This document shows positions 11,878 through 21,862 of a DNA stretch of 64,000 nucleotides, one piece after another; position 1 is the first letter of the stretch, and every line of letters starts with the position of its first letter. The DNA is taken from assembly GCF_050624435.1 (NCBI RefSeq), contig NC_134546.1, positions 39,325,501 through 39,389,500 of the forward strand, given 5' to 3'. The position numbers and the translations under genes are program-made. The notes beneath the pieces are model-generated. The model saw only the letters and a program-made list of their open reading frames with translations, had not been told where the DNA came from and ran no database searches. The stretch comes from Tenrec ecaudatus. Taxonomy: Eukaryota > Chordata > Mammalia > Afrosoricida > Tenrecidae.

Positions 11878-12504
11878 TTTTATTTATTTATTTTCTTTTT
11901 AAATTTTTTTTATTTTAACAATTTATTGGGGCTGATACAATTCTTTTCACAGTTCATACATATACATACATCAATTGTATAAAGCACATCTGTACAGTCT
12001 TTGCCCTAATCATTTTTTTCTCTTTTCTTCTTTTACATTTTATTAGGGACTCAAACAACTCTTACCACAATCCATACATATACATACATCAATTGTATAA
12101 AGCACATCCACACATTCCCCGCCCCAATCACTCTCAAAGCATTTGCCCTCCACTTAAGCCCCTTGCATCAGGTCCTCTTTTTCCCCCCCCTCCCTCCCCA
12201 TTCCCCCCTCCCTCATGTGCCCTTGGTAATTTATACATCGTTATTTTGTCATATCTTGCCCTATCCGGAGTCTCCCTTCCCCCCTTCTCTGCTGTCCCTC
12301 TCCCAGGGAAGAGGTCACATGTGGATCCTTGTAATCAGTTCCCCCTTTCCAACCCACTCACCCTCCACTCTCCCAGCATCGTCCCTCACACCCTTGGTCC
12401 TGAAGGTATCATCCACCCTGGATTCCCTGTACCTCCAACCCTCATATGTACCAGTGTACAGCCTCTGTCCCATCCAGCCCTGCAAGGTAGAATTCGGATC
12501 ATGG
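11878..12504 (-). mobile_element. 5'-truncated L1, 627 bp, with 15-bp TSD
   Basis: The identical 15-mer cttttcaacatttta lies at 11863-11877 and 12505-12519. The insert begins with a T-rich tail and then two tandem L1 3'-end units (about 11928-12020 and 12035-12150), followed by 3'UTR up to about 12500, where it is truncated. Removing it restores the RTE sequence. Confidence 0.88.
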
Positions 12505-12753
12505 CTTTTCAACATTTTAAAGAGGTCTTGTGCAGCAGATTTGCCCAATGTAATACATCACTGGGTTTCTTGAGCACTAATTGTGGATACAAGTAAAATG
12601 AAATCCTTGGCCACCTCAATATCTCCTGTTTATCATTAAGCAGCTTATGGATTCAATTGAGGATTCTTATTTTCTTTATATTGAAATATAAGCCAGACTA
12701 AAGGCTATAGTCTTTGATCTACATCAGTAAGTGCTTCAAATCCTCTTCATATT

Positions 12754-15254
12754 TGTGGTAGTTACATAATATGTTGTCAATTTGAGGATTAAGAGTGAAG
12801 GGGTGGAGTCCAGCCTGTCAATCATTGTTTAACCAATGAGGCTTCTGTGTGGGCATGTGCTGAGGATTCTGGAAACTCCTGGATTCCTCCCTCTCTGCTC
12901 ACTCCCTGTGAGACACTCTACGGACAAGACACATGGCACGATGCTGATTGAGCCTGTGACCTGGGAGCTGAAAGAACCACGTGGAGACCTCTGCCAGTGC
13001 TGAGATTCTTTTTTTTTAATCGTTTTATTAGGGGCTCATACAGCTCCTATCACAATCCATACATACATCAACTGTGTAAGGCACATTTGTTCATTCATTG
13101 CCCTCATCATTCTCAAAACATTTGCTCTCCACTTAAGCCCCTGGCATCATGTCCTCATTTTTCCCCACCCTCTCTGCTCCCCCCTTCCTCATGAACCCTT
13201 GAAAATTTATAAATTATTATTTTGTCATATCATGCCCTGTCTGAAGTCTCCTTTCACCCACTTTTCTTTTGTCTGTCCCCAGGGAGGAGGTCACATGTAG
13301 ATCCTTATAATCAGTTCCCCCTTTTCAACCCACCCTCCTCTACATTCCCAGTATCGCCACTCACACCCCTGGTCCTGAAGGGATCATCCACCCCGGATTC
13401 CCTGTGTTTCTGGTCCCTATCTGTACCATTGTCCATCCTCTGGTCTAGCCACTTTCAAGGTAGAATTGGGATCATGATAGTGGGGTGGTGGAGGGAGCAT
13501 TTAGGAACTAGAGGAAAGTTGTATTTTTCACCATTGCTACATCGCACCCTGTCTGGCTCATCTCCTCCCCGAGAACCCTCTGCAAGGGGATCTCCAATGT
13601 CCTACAAATGGGCTTTGGGTCTCCACTCTGAACTCCCCACCTCATTCACTATGGTAAGATTTTTTGTTCTGATGATGCCTGATACCTGATCCCTTCGGCA
13701 CCTCATGATCACACAGGCTACTGTGCTCGTTCCACGTGGGCTTTGTTGCTTCTGAGCTAGATGGTTGCTGGTTTACCTTCAAACCTTTAAAACCCCAGAC
13801 GCTATATCTTTTGATAGCCGGGCACCATCAGCTTTCTTCACCACATTTGCTTATTCACTCGCTTTGTCTTCAGCGGTTGTGTCAGGGAGGTGAGCATCAT
13901 AGAATGCCAATTTAATAGAAGAAAGTATTCTTGCATTGAGGGAGTACTTGAGTGGAGGCCAATGTCCTTCTGCTACCTTAATATTAAACCTATAAATATA
14001 TGCACATAGATCTATTTCCCCATCCTCATATATAAATATATTTGCATATATACATCTTTATCTAGACCTCTATAAATGCCCTTTGCCTCCCAGCTCTTTC
14101 CTCTATTTCCTTTGACTTTCTTCCTGTCCCACTATCATGCTCAGTCCCCACCAGGGTTTCAGCAATTCCTCTTGGTTACATTACCCTTGATCATGCCCTA
14201 CCAGGCCTCCCACACCCTCCTCACCACCGATTTGGATCACTTGTGGTTTCCTTGTCCCTGGGTTTGTTAACACCACTACCTTTCCCCCAACCTACCCCTC
14301 TCCCATGTCCCCCCAGAACTGTCGATCCCGTTGTTCTCTCCTTGAGATTGTTCATCCAGCCTATCCCATTGAGACAGACTTGTGGAGAAAATAACATGCA
14401 CAAAAACAAGACAGAGCAAAACCAAGCAACAATATACAACAAAACAACAACAACAAACCACTGACAAAGAACAAAACACAACAAGAAAGAAAAGCTTGTA
14501 GTTGGTTCAAGGTTCGTGTGTTGGCCTTTAGGAGTGTTTTCCAGTCCATGCCCTGGCCCCAAAGTCCACCTTCAGCATTCCCTGGGGACCTCAACGCTCC
14601 ATTCCCTTGCTGTTCAGTTGCACCCCTTTAGTGTTTTGCCTCAGTGTGGCTGGATCAGATTGGGTGCAATTCCCACACTGTGTCTCCGATGTTGTCCTGA
14701 GTAGAGCTATGGGTCAATGAGGGGTGTCATGTCTCATAGTGGGGCTGGCCATGTGGTCCTCTCTGTGGACTGGCTGCTCTTATTGGGGTCATTGTCCTCA
14801 AGGCCTGGTGGGCCAGGATGTGCTCCACTCTCTCCTCCTCCCCCTTCATCAATACCTGTGTGTTCTGATCAGATATGTCCCTCTCCCCGGGCTGCAGATT
14901 CAATGCCGTCTTTTGAAATAAATTCTTCTGGGTGGAGGGACAGGTGTCCAGTTAGTAGTTGGGATTGGGGCCAGCCCCCCAGGCACTGAGATTCTTACAC
15001 TGCCACTGCATCCACAAGACTTTCCACCTGGCCTGTGATCTTCCTGCATTCAGCATCATTGCATGTGTTTCATGAGTCTGAAAAGGACTTTATAGATTGG
15101 TATGGGACATATGGGCTGATATCAGACTTATGGACTTGATCTGGACTGGGCTGGGATGTTTTCTCAACATTCAATTGTGCTTGTAAATAAAGTTCTTTCC
15201 TATACACATATAATGTCTGTGGATTTGTTTCTCTAGTCTACCCAGCCTAACACA
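12754..15254 (+). mobile_element. MaLR-like LTR interrupted by an L1-derived element
   Basis: The LTR starts 'tgtggtagttacataat' and ends 'cccagcctaacaca'. Near its end it has an AATAAA at 15187-15192, the expected poly-A signal position. Flanking 5-mers are atatt (12749-12753) and atgtt (15255-15259), a 5-bp duplication with one mismatch. Without the inner L1-derived element and its duplicate target site it is about 515 bp, matching the copy at 24,613-25,129. Confidence 0.8.
13011..14985 (-). mobile_element. L1-derived element (about 2 kb, no ORF2), with 11-bp TSD
   Basis: The duplicated 11-mer ctgagattctt lies at 13000-13010 and 14986-14996, splitting the LTR precisely. The element starts at its 3' end (T tract) with one 3'-end unit, runs through the complete L1 3'UTR landmarks ('gatagccgggcaccatcagc' near 13815) and ends with a non-ORF2 segment (about 14580-14985). 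That segment is also present in the element at 1784-4327. No protein domain is visible. Confidence 0.85.
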
Positions 15255-15397
15255 ATGTTCCACAGTCAAGGTTGTGTATTCTGCTTATTAAAGACTGTTA
15301 TTGAATTTTCCTCCAATTCTGATGCAGCATCGTTAGCTGGGCCCAGTCTAAAGATAGCTGTGAGGACTTGAGTTTACATTGAATTGTAATCTGTAGA

Positions 15398-15462
15398 TGT
15401 GTTAGTTTGGGTAGACTAGAGAAACCAATTCATAGACACTCATTTATATATGAAAGAGCCAT
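15398..15462 (-). mobile_element. MaLR-like LTR end fragment
   Basis: Only the terminal ~65 bp of the LTR family is present ('tgtgttagtttgggtagact' onwards). It runs straight into the minus-strand SINE that follows, and I cannot find the rest of the LTR beyond that SINE. Confidence 0.6.
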
Positions 15463-15650
15463 ATGAAAGACTCATAGTGACCCTATAGGACAGGATAGAA
15501 CTGCCCCTGTGAGTTTCTGAGACTGTAACTGTGGGTGGAGAGAGCCCTGTCTTTCTCCCTCAGAACAGCTGGTGGTTTCAAACTGCTCACCTGTGGATCA
15601 CAGACCAATGAGTATCCTCTATGCCACCATTGTCCTACCTTAATCTGCTC
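15463..15650 (-). repeat. AfroSINE, minus strand
   Basis: Well-preserved reverse-complement SINE landmarks: 'actcatagtgaccctatagg', 'acaggatagaactgcccc', 'tttctccctcagaacagctg', 'gtggtttcaaactgctcac' and 'atgccaccat'. Bases 15651-16350 contain nothing further that I recognise. Confidence 0.8.
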
Positions 15651-16350
15651 CTCCCCCAGGCAAAGTGCTGACACGGGAGAGTCCCTCATAGAGGAGCTCC
15701 TTCAATATCCCTTATTAGAAAGATGGGGATCTTCTTTGGGGATCTTAGAGTCCTCTTCTCTATACATTCTTGGAGCATAAGACATTCTGAGGCTTATGGA
15801 GACAGGGAATGCTTCATAAGTCACCCACATTGCTCAAGACGCACCGGCATGTAAAATATCTTATGGTTCCAATTGAGTGGATCCTGATGCGCAGTGCTCA
15901 TGAAACCAGTGATGAGCACACTGTTTGAGATGCTTTGGTGTGTGCCTGCAACGGGCAGCCGGTTCACTGAGGGAGAAGTGGTTGTGACTTGAACCCACCC
16001 ATCTTCCTAGGCTTGATGTGTTTACACCTCGAGGGGGGAGGCTTGCTATGTGGAAAACTACAAGAAACCCCCCTCAGGGTCCAAGCAACCCAGCTATGGG
16101 GTCTTCTGGCAGATGAGAGAGGTGTGTACGTTCCCCACACACGTTTCAGTGACACCGGGAGTCGGCAAGGGCACTTTTAACTGCCATTAACAGAACACCT
16201 GAGTCAAAGCGGTTTCCAGCATAGGAAATGTACTTGTATTAGGTCATTTAACAAAGAGTCCTAGGCAGACTGGCTACAGGGATGGTTCGTTTCAAAGCTC
16301 AATGACGTCACCGATGACTCGGGGTCTTCCCGTCTCTCTCGGCTCCATTA

Positions 16351-16565
16351 TCCTGGGTGGTGCACATGGTTAGTGCATTCAGCCGCTGGTCCAGAGCCAC
16401 CCGGGGAGACAAGTATGGGGTCCACTTCCCCAAAGCCACCTACACTGAAAACTCTGGGGAGCACAGTTCTATTCTGTGGGGTCACACACGGGGTTGCCAG
16501 GCTGGAGAGTCCACTCTGCTGGTTGAATGGTCACCGCAGGGTGCTGGTTAGAAACCTGCAGCTGT
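16351..16565 (+). repeat. AfroSINE-like repeat, diverged
   Basis: Starts with 'cctgggtggtgcacatggtt', the usual 'ggtggcgcagtggtt' head, and keeps 'cattcagccgctgg'. It then diverges, with a 'ctattctgtggggtcacaca' block matching the SINE 3' part and a 'gctggttagaaacctgcagc' repeat of the box-B region. Confidence 0.5.
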
Positions 16566-16979
16566 CCTGACCCAAAGTCCCAAGAACTACACCTGGACGT
16601 ATAGTTTCAATAGAGAAACCCTTCCCAGAAGTAGGAGGCGTCTCCTTGTACCTAATTGACCAGAATTGGGTCACCTGAACTAATCACAGACAAGAGGAGT
16701 GAAACAGCCACAGAATGGCTTCCCATAGGTTCCGAAGTATATTTCTCCTACTCCCTCTTTTTGGTGGGGGTAGGGGGGAGTTACTCAGTGCTCCTCTGAC
16801 AATGAAAAACTTGTCCTAGAGAGTGCTTATGTCATCCCGGACAGAGTGCACCTATCTGCTCTTGCAAAGACCCCCCACCCCCACCCGCACCCCACCCCGC
16901 CTGGGAAGCACTGGCCCGCCTTCCGCCAATCCTGATTCATCTGCTGAAGCAGAGCCTGGGCGCAGCCCGCCCTGAAGCA

Positions 16980-17045
16980 GGGGATTGGCTGTGGGAGGGC
17001 GGACACCCGTATAAAAGCGGTTCTGGCCAGAGAAAGAGGGTAACT
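16980..17045 (+). promoter_or_regulatory. Promoter-like site: inverted CCAAT box plus TATA box
   Basis: An ATTGG (inverted CCAAT) at 16984-16988 lies about 20 bp upstream of a TATAAAA at 17010-17016, within a GC-rich setting ('gtgggagggcgg'). A start site would fall near 17040. No coding exon was recognised downstream before the solo LTR at 17,610. It could be a chance match, a promoter of an unrecognised transcript, or part of an old LTR. Confidence 0.3.
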
Positions 17046-17609
17046 GGAGTGAGGAGGTCTACGCAAGGCTGTTCTATGTCAGGCCCCCGACAGACACAGC
17101 CCTTGCCTTTGAAGAGACCTGCCAAAGGGCACAGAGTGAATAAGGCAGAGCCAGGACGCACACATAGACGGGGAAGCCAAGGGGTTGTCCTTGAGAAGAA
17201 ACGGTGGCAAGGGGCCCCTCCTCTGGACCCCTGAAAGTGAGGTTGGCGCTCCACCCCCACAAAGGCCTGTTTCTGCAGCAGCCAGTCTGCCAGGCTGCGC
17301 CCCACAGCTGTGTCCTCCAGCCTCCTCTTTACAAAACAACTCCCAAACGTCTGACAGCTTTTCCGCTGTCCGTGTTTGATGTATGGCGACAATTACAAGC
17401 TTTCCTTCACACTGTCTGCACGCCAACGGATGCCTTTTTCCAGTCGGAGGCCCTGCCACCCCAGCTGCATGCTCAGATTCCCCAGCATGTGTCTAGCAGA
17501 GCGCTCTGGGCTCCAGGCTGAACGAGACCAGGCCCTGCCCACCCATCCACAGCCCTCCCACCTTTGGCTGAGCCTGGGAGGCCTGCCCTGGAGCTCAGAG
17601 GTGGGTGGG

Positions 17610-18143
17610 TGTCCCGGCCCGCGGGACGTTCACCGTGGGTCCTGGGGGAGAGAGTGGGAATTGGGGGGTACAAGAGGCACGGAGAATGAGGACAAGACAA
17701 TATCCTGATCAAGTCCTGTTTTAATGAACAAAGAGTCACAGCTTACAAGGGCCAGCCAAGGGGGCAGCCTCAGCGCACATGCAGATTAGGCTACCTTGGC
17801 AACAGGCCAATCAGGGAGTTCAGGGGAGTGTGCCCTGCCCATGAGTCAGTAAGGGCTTACAGTCTTCAATTAGGTACGCAGAGGAGTGGCATGTACATGC
17901 AAATCAAGCATAGGGGAAGACGATCTTTTGCCCAATCAAGGGGATGCAGGACACAGGTGCTTATCTAAAGAGCATTACCCCTTGCTTGCTCAAGCTTTAC
18001 AGCTGCAGTGCTCTGTCACGTAGGCTGGGGTAGAAGAATGCCCAGAGCGCAGGCTAATAAATTCCAAGTAATGGCCAGGCCTCACGGCTCCAGGCAAGTC
18101 CTAATAAATTCCAAGCAATGGCCGGGCCTCATGGCTCCGGACA
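17610..18143 (-). mobile_element. Class II (ERVK-like) solo LTR with 6-bp TSD
   Basis: The LTR runs from 'tgtcccggcccgcggg' to 'catggctccggaca' on the plus strand, TG...CA on the minus strand. The 6-mer ggtggg is duplicated at 17604-17609 and 18144-18149; six bases is typical of class II retroviruses. On the minus strand an ATTAAA (about 17722-17727) precedes a T/C-rich end and a GC-rich terminal stretch, as in betaretroviral U5. A ~47-bp tandem repeat containing 'taataaattccaag' lies at about 18035-18135. No internal genes are attached. Confidence 0.78.
18035..18140 (-). repeat. Tandem repeat in the U3 of the solo LTR
   Basis: Two units share 'taataaattccaag', 'aatggcc' and 'gggcctcatggctcc' or a close variant. 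Duplicated U3 blocks like this are common enhancer structures in retroviral LTRs. Confidence 0.7.
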
Positions 18144-18342
18144 GGTGGGGGTAGATATTCTCGTTCAACAGAGACCCTAAAAGAGAAGAGAGTAGTCTTC
18201 CACCCCCAACCCACCTGGGATGGTTCAACCTGCCAACAGTCGGGGGAGCCAGGGTGGGAAGGCCTGGGTCTCCTCCCCACTGAGCTCTTGGCCCTGTTTG
18301 GAATCCCCAGTGGGCTACTTCCTAACACATCCCTCTGGAGTC

Positions 18343-18465
18343 AGTGTCTTGAGTTCCGATCCTAGGTTCACTGCTTTCATATTAGGAGGCCTTGAGCAAA
18401 TGTCTTCCCCGATCCGCGTTTCTTGTCTGAAATGAGGATAATGACTTGACTCCGAGGAAGTACCA
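18343..18465 (+). repeat. MIR SINE fragment
   Basis: Ancient mammalian MIR core signature: 'ccgatcctaggttcactgct', then 'ccttgagcaaatg', 'tttcttgtctgaaatgagga' and 'taatga', corresponding to the MIR order of gatcctggctctgcc, ccttgggcaagt and ctcatctgtaaaatgggga. Confidence 0.7.
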
Positions 18466-18789
18466 TCAGAATGCAACTTAGAAGTGAAGAGCGTGAGATG
18501 AAGTCTCACTATGTACTTAGCACAAATGATCAGTAAAGACCTGGGGGGGGGCGCAGACAAACAAAAAACCTCACTGCCATCAAGTCCATGGGGGGACATC
18601 CTGCTGGGTAAAGTAGGGGGGCAGCGGGACAGAGGGACACCTTCAAAGAGATGGCTCCGTCCAGGGGCTGCCATGCTGGGCTCCAACCGCACGTGCCTGG
18701 AGTGTTAAGGATCCTGGCAGCTAAGCACTGTTTATTGTCCGAGCTCAGGACACTTGGTGGCCGCTCCCTAAACCTCTCAAGCTACACAG

Positions 18790-18965
18790 GCGCTGTCACA
18801 GGGCCACTCACTTATCCTCACAGTCAGCCTGGACGACGACTTACAGCCCCATCTTACGGATGAACACACCCAGGCTCCAGGCCCTAAGCGCTGGTCCAAG
18901 GTCTCATCTCACAACCAGCAAGTGGGGACACGGAAACGAAAGCCCGGCTCTGTCTGAGGCCAGAG
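18790..18965 (-). repeat. MIR SINE fragment, minus strand
   Basis: Shows the reverse-complement MIR pattern: 'acttatcctcacagtcagcc', 'cagccccatcttacggatga', 'tccaaggtctcatctcacaa' and 'ccagcaagtgggg'. It is diverged, as expected of an element that predates the placental radiation. Confidence 0.7.
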
Positions 18966-19099
18966 CCCACGCATGCTTCTTCACGACACCAGCCTGTCTG
19001 GCAAGTTCCTTTTCTCGGCCTGGTGTTGGGGGAGTGAGGAATCCGGAGGACTTGGGGAAACTCAGAGATATGGAAAAGAAATATTGCCCAAAGCCATGT

Positions 19100-19200
19100 T
19101 TGCCGAGGCCACCAAGCCCCAGGCCTCCTCTGAGGAATAAGAAAGGGGTGGGGAGGTGGGGGGTATAAAAGCCCCCTTGAGACATCCCCACTTTGTGACG
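19100..19200 (+). promoter_or_regulatory. TATA-box promoter candidate
   Basis: A TATAAAAG at 19164-19171 is preceded by a GGGGTGGGGAGGTGGGGGG run. The surrounding 19030-19250 is not a repeat I recognise. A start site would fall near 19195. No exon with a recognised product follows, so this is only a candidate. Confidence 0.3.
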
Positions 19201-20032
19201 CCTATGGCCTGCCAACAGTGGATTCCCCACAGTCATCCCGGGAAACCTGGTAGCAGAAGCTAGGCCCCCAGGATCACCGTGCGCTCAATAGCCAGCATGC
19301 TGGGCTAGAGAGACACCCACGCTGCTCTCAAAGGAAAGGAGGTGCGACCCTCTCACCTCCCTCCCGGGAGACTTCAAGAAGGTACAGTGGCCCAATGGAT
19401 GCGGCCACTGCACCTGTTTAAAAGTCTCCATGGAGGTCAAGCCCAATCAGAACAGACCTGATATGGGCTGCTCAGCCTTGCTCTCTGTGGAGTCCCGGCC
19501 CAGGGACCACCCACCTTCCTCTCCCCAATGTCGCCCTGTACCTCCGGTCCCCTTTCTGTCATCTTCTCCCCCATCACCACCGCCACCCCACCATGTAATT
19601 GAGAGTGTGTCCTTCCACTGGCCTCCAAGCAGCCCTAGAAGTCTCTGCCTGAGTCTTCTTTCCCGCTCTCATGCCACCACCCGCTCCCTTCAGGTAAGGT
19701 GAGCCCGCGTCTGGTTCAGGGGGCACCCGCAGCTTCTCACTCCTTTCCTGGCACGGACAGTTGTGTCCTGGGCTGGCCTTTGCTCACCTGAGACTTGGGT
19801 GTGGGCCCAGGGGACAGACAGATACTCTGGCTCAGGACTCTGGGGCCTGGCTAGAGCAGGAGAAAGATGACCCAGGAAAGGTTCTCGGTTTGCGGTCAAA
19901 GTCCCAGCTAGCAGCACATATCCTATTGCGCTGCTCCTCTGGTTTTGTGTGGGAGAGGCTCAGGGGATTTGAACTGTTCTGTGCCCTCCTGTTGAACTTC
20001 CTCCATCTCCCAGTGGACGCTGGGGTGGATGC

Positions 20033-20228
20033 TGACCCCAAACCAAACCAAACCCTCGGCCAGCGAGTGGATTCTGACTCGAAGTGGCCCCAAATAGGGT
20101 TTCTGAGGCTATCCATCTGTACAGGAGTAGACAGCCTTGTCTTCCTCCCACTGAGCAGCTGGTGGGTTTGAACCACCCATCTTGCTATAAGCAGCCCAAT
20201 GGTTACCCTGCTGTGCCATCAGGCCCCC
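20033..20228 (-). repeat. AfroSINE, minus strand
   Basis: Begins with the SINE tail (a 'ccaaacc' run), then 'gagtggattctgactcgaag', 'atagggtttctgaggctatc', 'ctcccactgagcagctggtg', 'ggtttgaaccacccatc' and the head 'gctgtgccatcagg'. The 3' tail near 20035-20052 is a short C-A-A-A-type repeat. Confidence 0.82.
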
Positions 20229-21504
20229 CTTAGGATGCTGGTGTCTGTACTGGAAACAAAAGGAGGCCGGGCATGTTCTGGGCCTTTGGCAAACCCAGGT
20301 ACTTCTGTGGGCCTGACTCCCAGCTCCAAAGCATTTGGTTTACTAAGGGAGACCCGTGCAGGAAAGGTGGATACAGGGGAGGTGGGAGGGCAGATTCTGG
20401 GGAGACTGAGAGCAGAGGAGATAGAGAGGCCAAGAGGGCCCCTTGTCTTATACTCCGTGGGGCTAACGGGGCTTCTGGGGTTGGGTCAGGTGATTCCATA
20501 CCCTGAATGACATACCCTAACGACTCTCAGGGCAATGCTGGAAGAGGGCTAGGAGGTCACCCCTGGCAACTGCGAGTGTGTCCGGAGGAAGACTCCCAGT
20601 CTACGCAGACCCCTGGGTCTCAGAGCAAAGATAGGACGGCCAAGGGCTGGGCCCAGCCGGCAGTAACTGAGAGATCAGAGATGGGTGAGTGTGCCAGAGC
20701 AGGGGGAGGGGGGGGGAGGTGGAAGGGGCCGTGGGGAGAGGTGGACAGGGCTGCCTCTGGGAACATGGTGTTCTCAAGAAGCAGCCGTTCCTGCTGTCAT
20801 CCTGGCTCCTCGCCTCTGACAAACTTTCTGGTTTGCACTGTCCGGCCCTCAGTACTGGCACCTTCCCCAAGCAGAGCAGGAAAGGGCGGGAGGAGAGGCG
20901 GCCTGGGTGAAGACCCACTGAGTGTGTGCACCGCGCTGAGTCACCACGCTGTCCCCACTGGGCAGACGCACGCACAGGGGACGGCAGACTGCAGGGCCCA
21001 CTCAGCCCGACTACCACCCAACGCTCTCCTTCCCAGCCCACTCCTTGTCAGAGCTTCAAGACAGAGGGGCAGTTCGCAGCGGGAGGACCCCCCCCCAGCC
21101 CCCCCCGCACTGGATCGCAGGCTCCTGCGTTCTGGTCCTGGTTGAGTCATCCCCCAGGGCCGGGCCTTCACCTTCCTGAGCCTCACAGTTGAGCAGGCAC
21201 TTGGATCTCATAGACCCTTTCAGCTTCAAGGTTCTCAGACCCACTGGTGTTGCCACAGTAGCTGTCCGGCCGTGCATCTCCCCTGTGGTTTCCATCTGAG
21301 CCCCACAGACTCCCACAGAAAAGGGCAGCGCCCCTGCCTTGACAAGTCTCTTCCTGAGCAGAGGCAGACCTCTGACTGCCTGGCAGGGCCTGAATCTCCT
21401 GCTGCCCTTTAACTCAACTCGGCACACCTGACTGAGCCGTGCCCTGTGCCCGGCTCACTGCCAGCCGACAGCTCCAGGGACTCCCTGCAAGGATTCTTCG
21501 TCGC
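20229..21504. other. GC-rich unique DNA, no gene recognised
   Basis: Contains G-rich runs (20700-20720) and C-rich runs (21090-21105). A weak MIR-like stretch lies at about 21121-21190 ('ctgagcctcac' after 'cttcaccttc'). Open frames over this span carry no recognisable domain and are expected from high GC. Confidence 0.5.
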
Positions 21505-21862
21505 TGGTGGGGGGCAGGGGGAGAAAAGAGAACCCAATCATAATGATCAGCATATAACCCTCCCCCCCCCAACGGGTGACGAACAACAGAAACGTGGGTG
21601 AAGGGAGACAGCGGGTGGTGTAAGATGTGAAAATAATAATTCATAATTTATCAAGGGGTCACGAGGGGGGCGGGGGGAGAGGGAGTGGAAAAAAGAGGAG
21701 CTCATATCAAGGGCTCAAGTGGAAATAAAATGTTTTAGAAATGATGATAGCAACATAGGTGCAAATGTGCTTGACACAATGGATGTATGAGTGTGATGAG
21801 AGCTCTAAGCGCCCCCAATATTTAAAATTTTATTTTTAAATAATTTAACATTAAAAATTTTA
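21505..21862 (+). mobile_element. 5'-truncated L1 3' end, plus strand
   Basis: Reverse-complement counterpart of the L1 3'UTR: 'gggtgaagggagacag', 'taataattcataatttatca', 'tcaagggctcaagtgg', 'atgatgatagcaac', 'gtgcttgacacaatggatg' and an A/T-rich 3' end near 21820-21860. It resembles the plus-strand copies at 42,775-43,357 and 45,294-45,426. Confidence 0.8.

Larger units (their letters stand above)
11725..15397 (-). mobile_element. RTE-type LINE fragment, antisense, split by nested insertions
   Basis: Three pieces of one minus-strand RTE/BovB-clade LINE: 11725-11877, 12520-12753 and 15255 to about 15397. Joined, they follow the region around and downstream of the reverse-transcriptase active site (for example 'ttcattgtccagatttctca', 'gtaaaatgaaatccttg', then 'cagtcaaggttgtgtattct'). 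The gaps are exactly the inserted L1 (with TSD) and the inserted LTR. No open frame survives. Confidence 0.75.

Noticed and set aside
20507..21145. Plus-strand frame of about 212 codons
   Set aside because: Low-complexity G-rich and C-rich composition, overlapped by an open minus-strand frame, with no recognisable motif.
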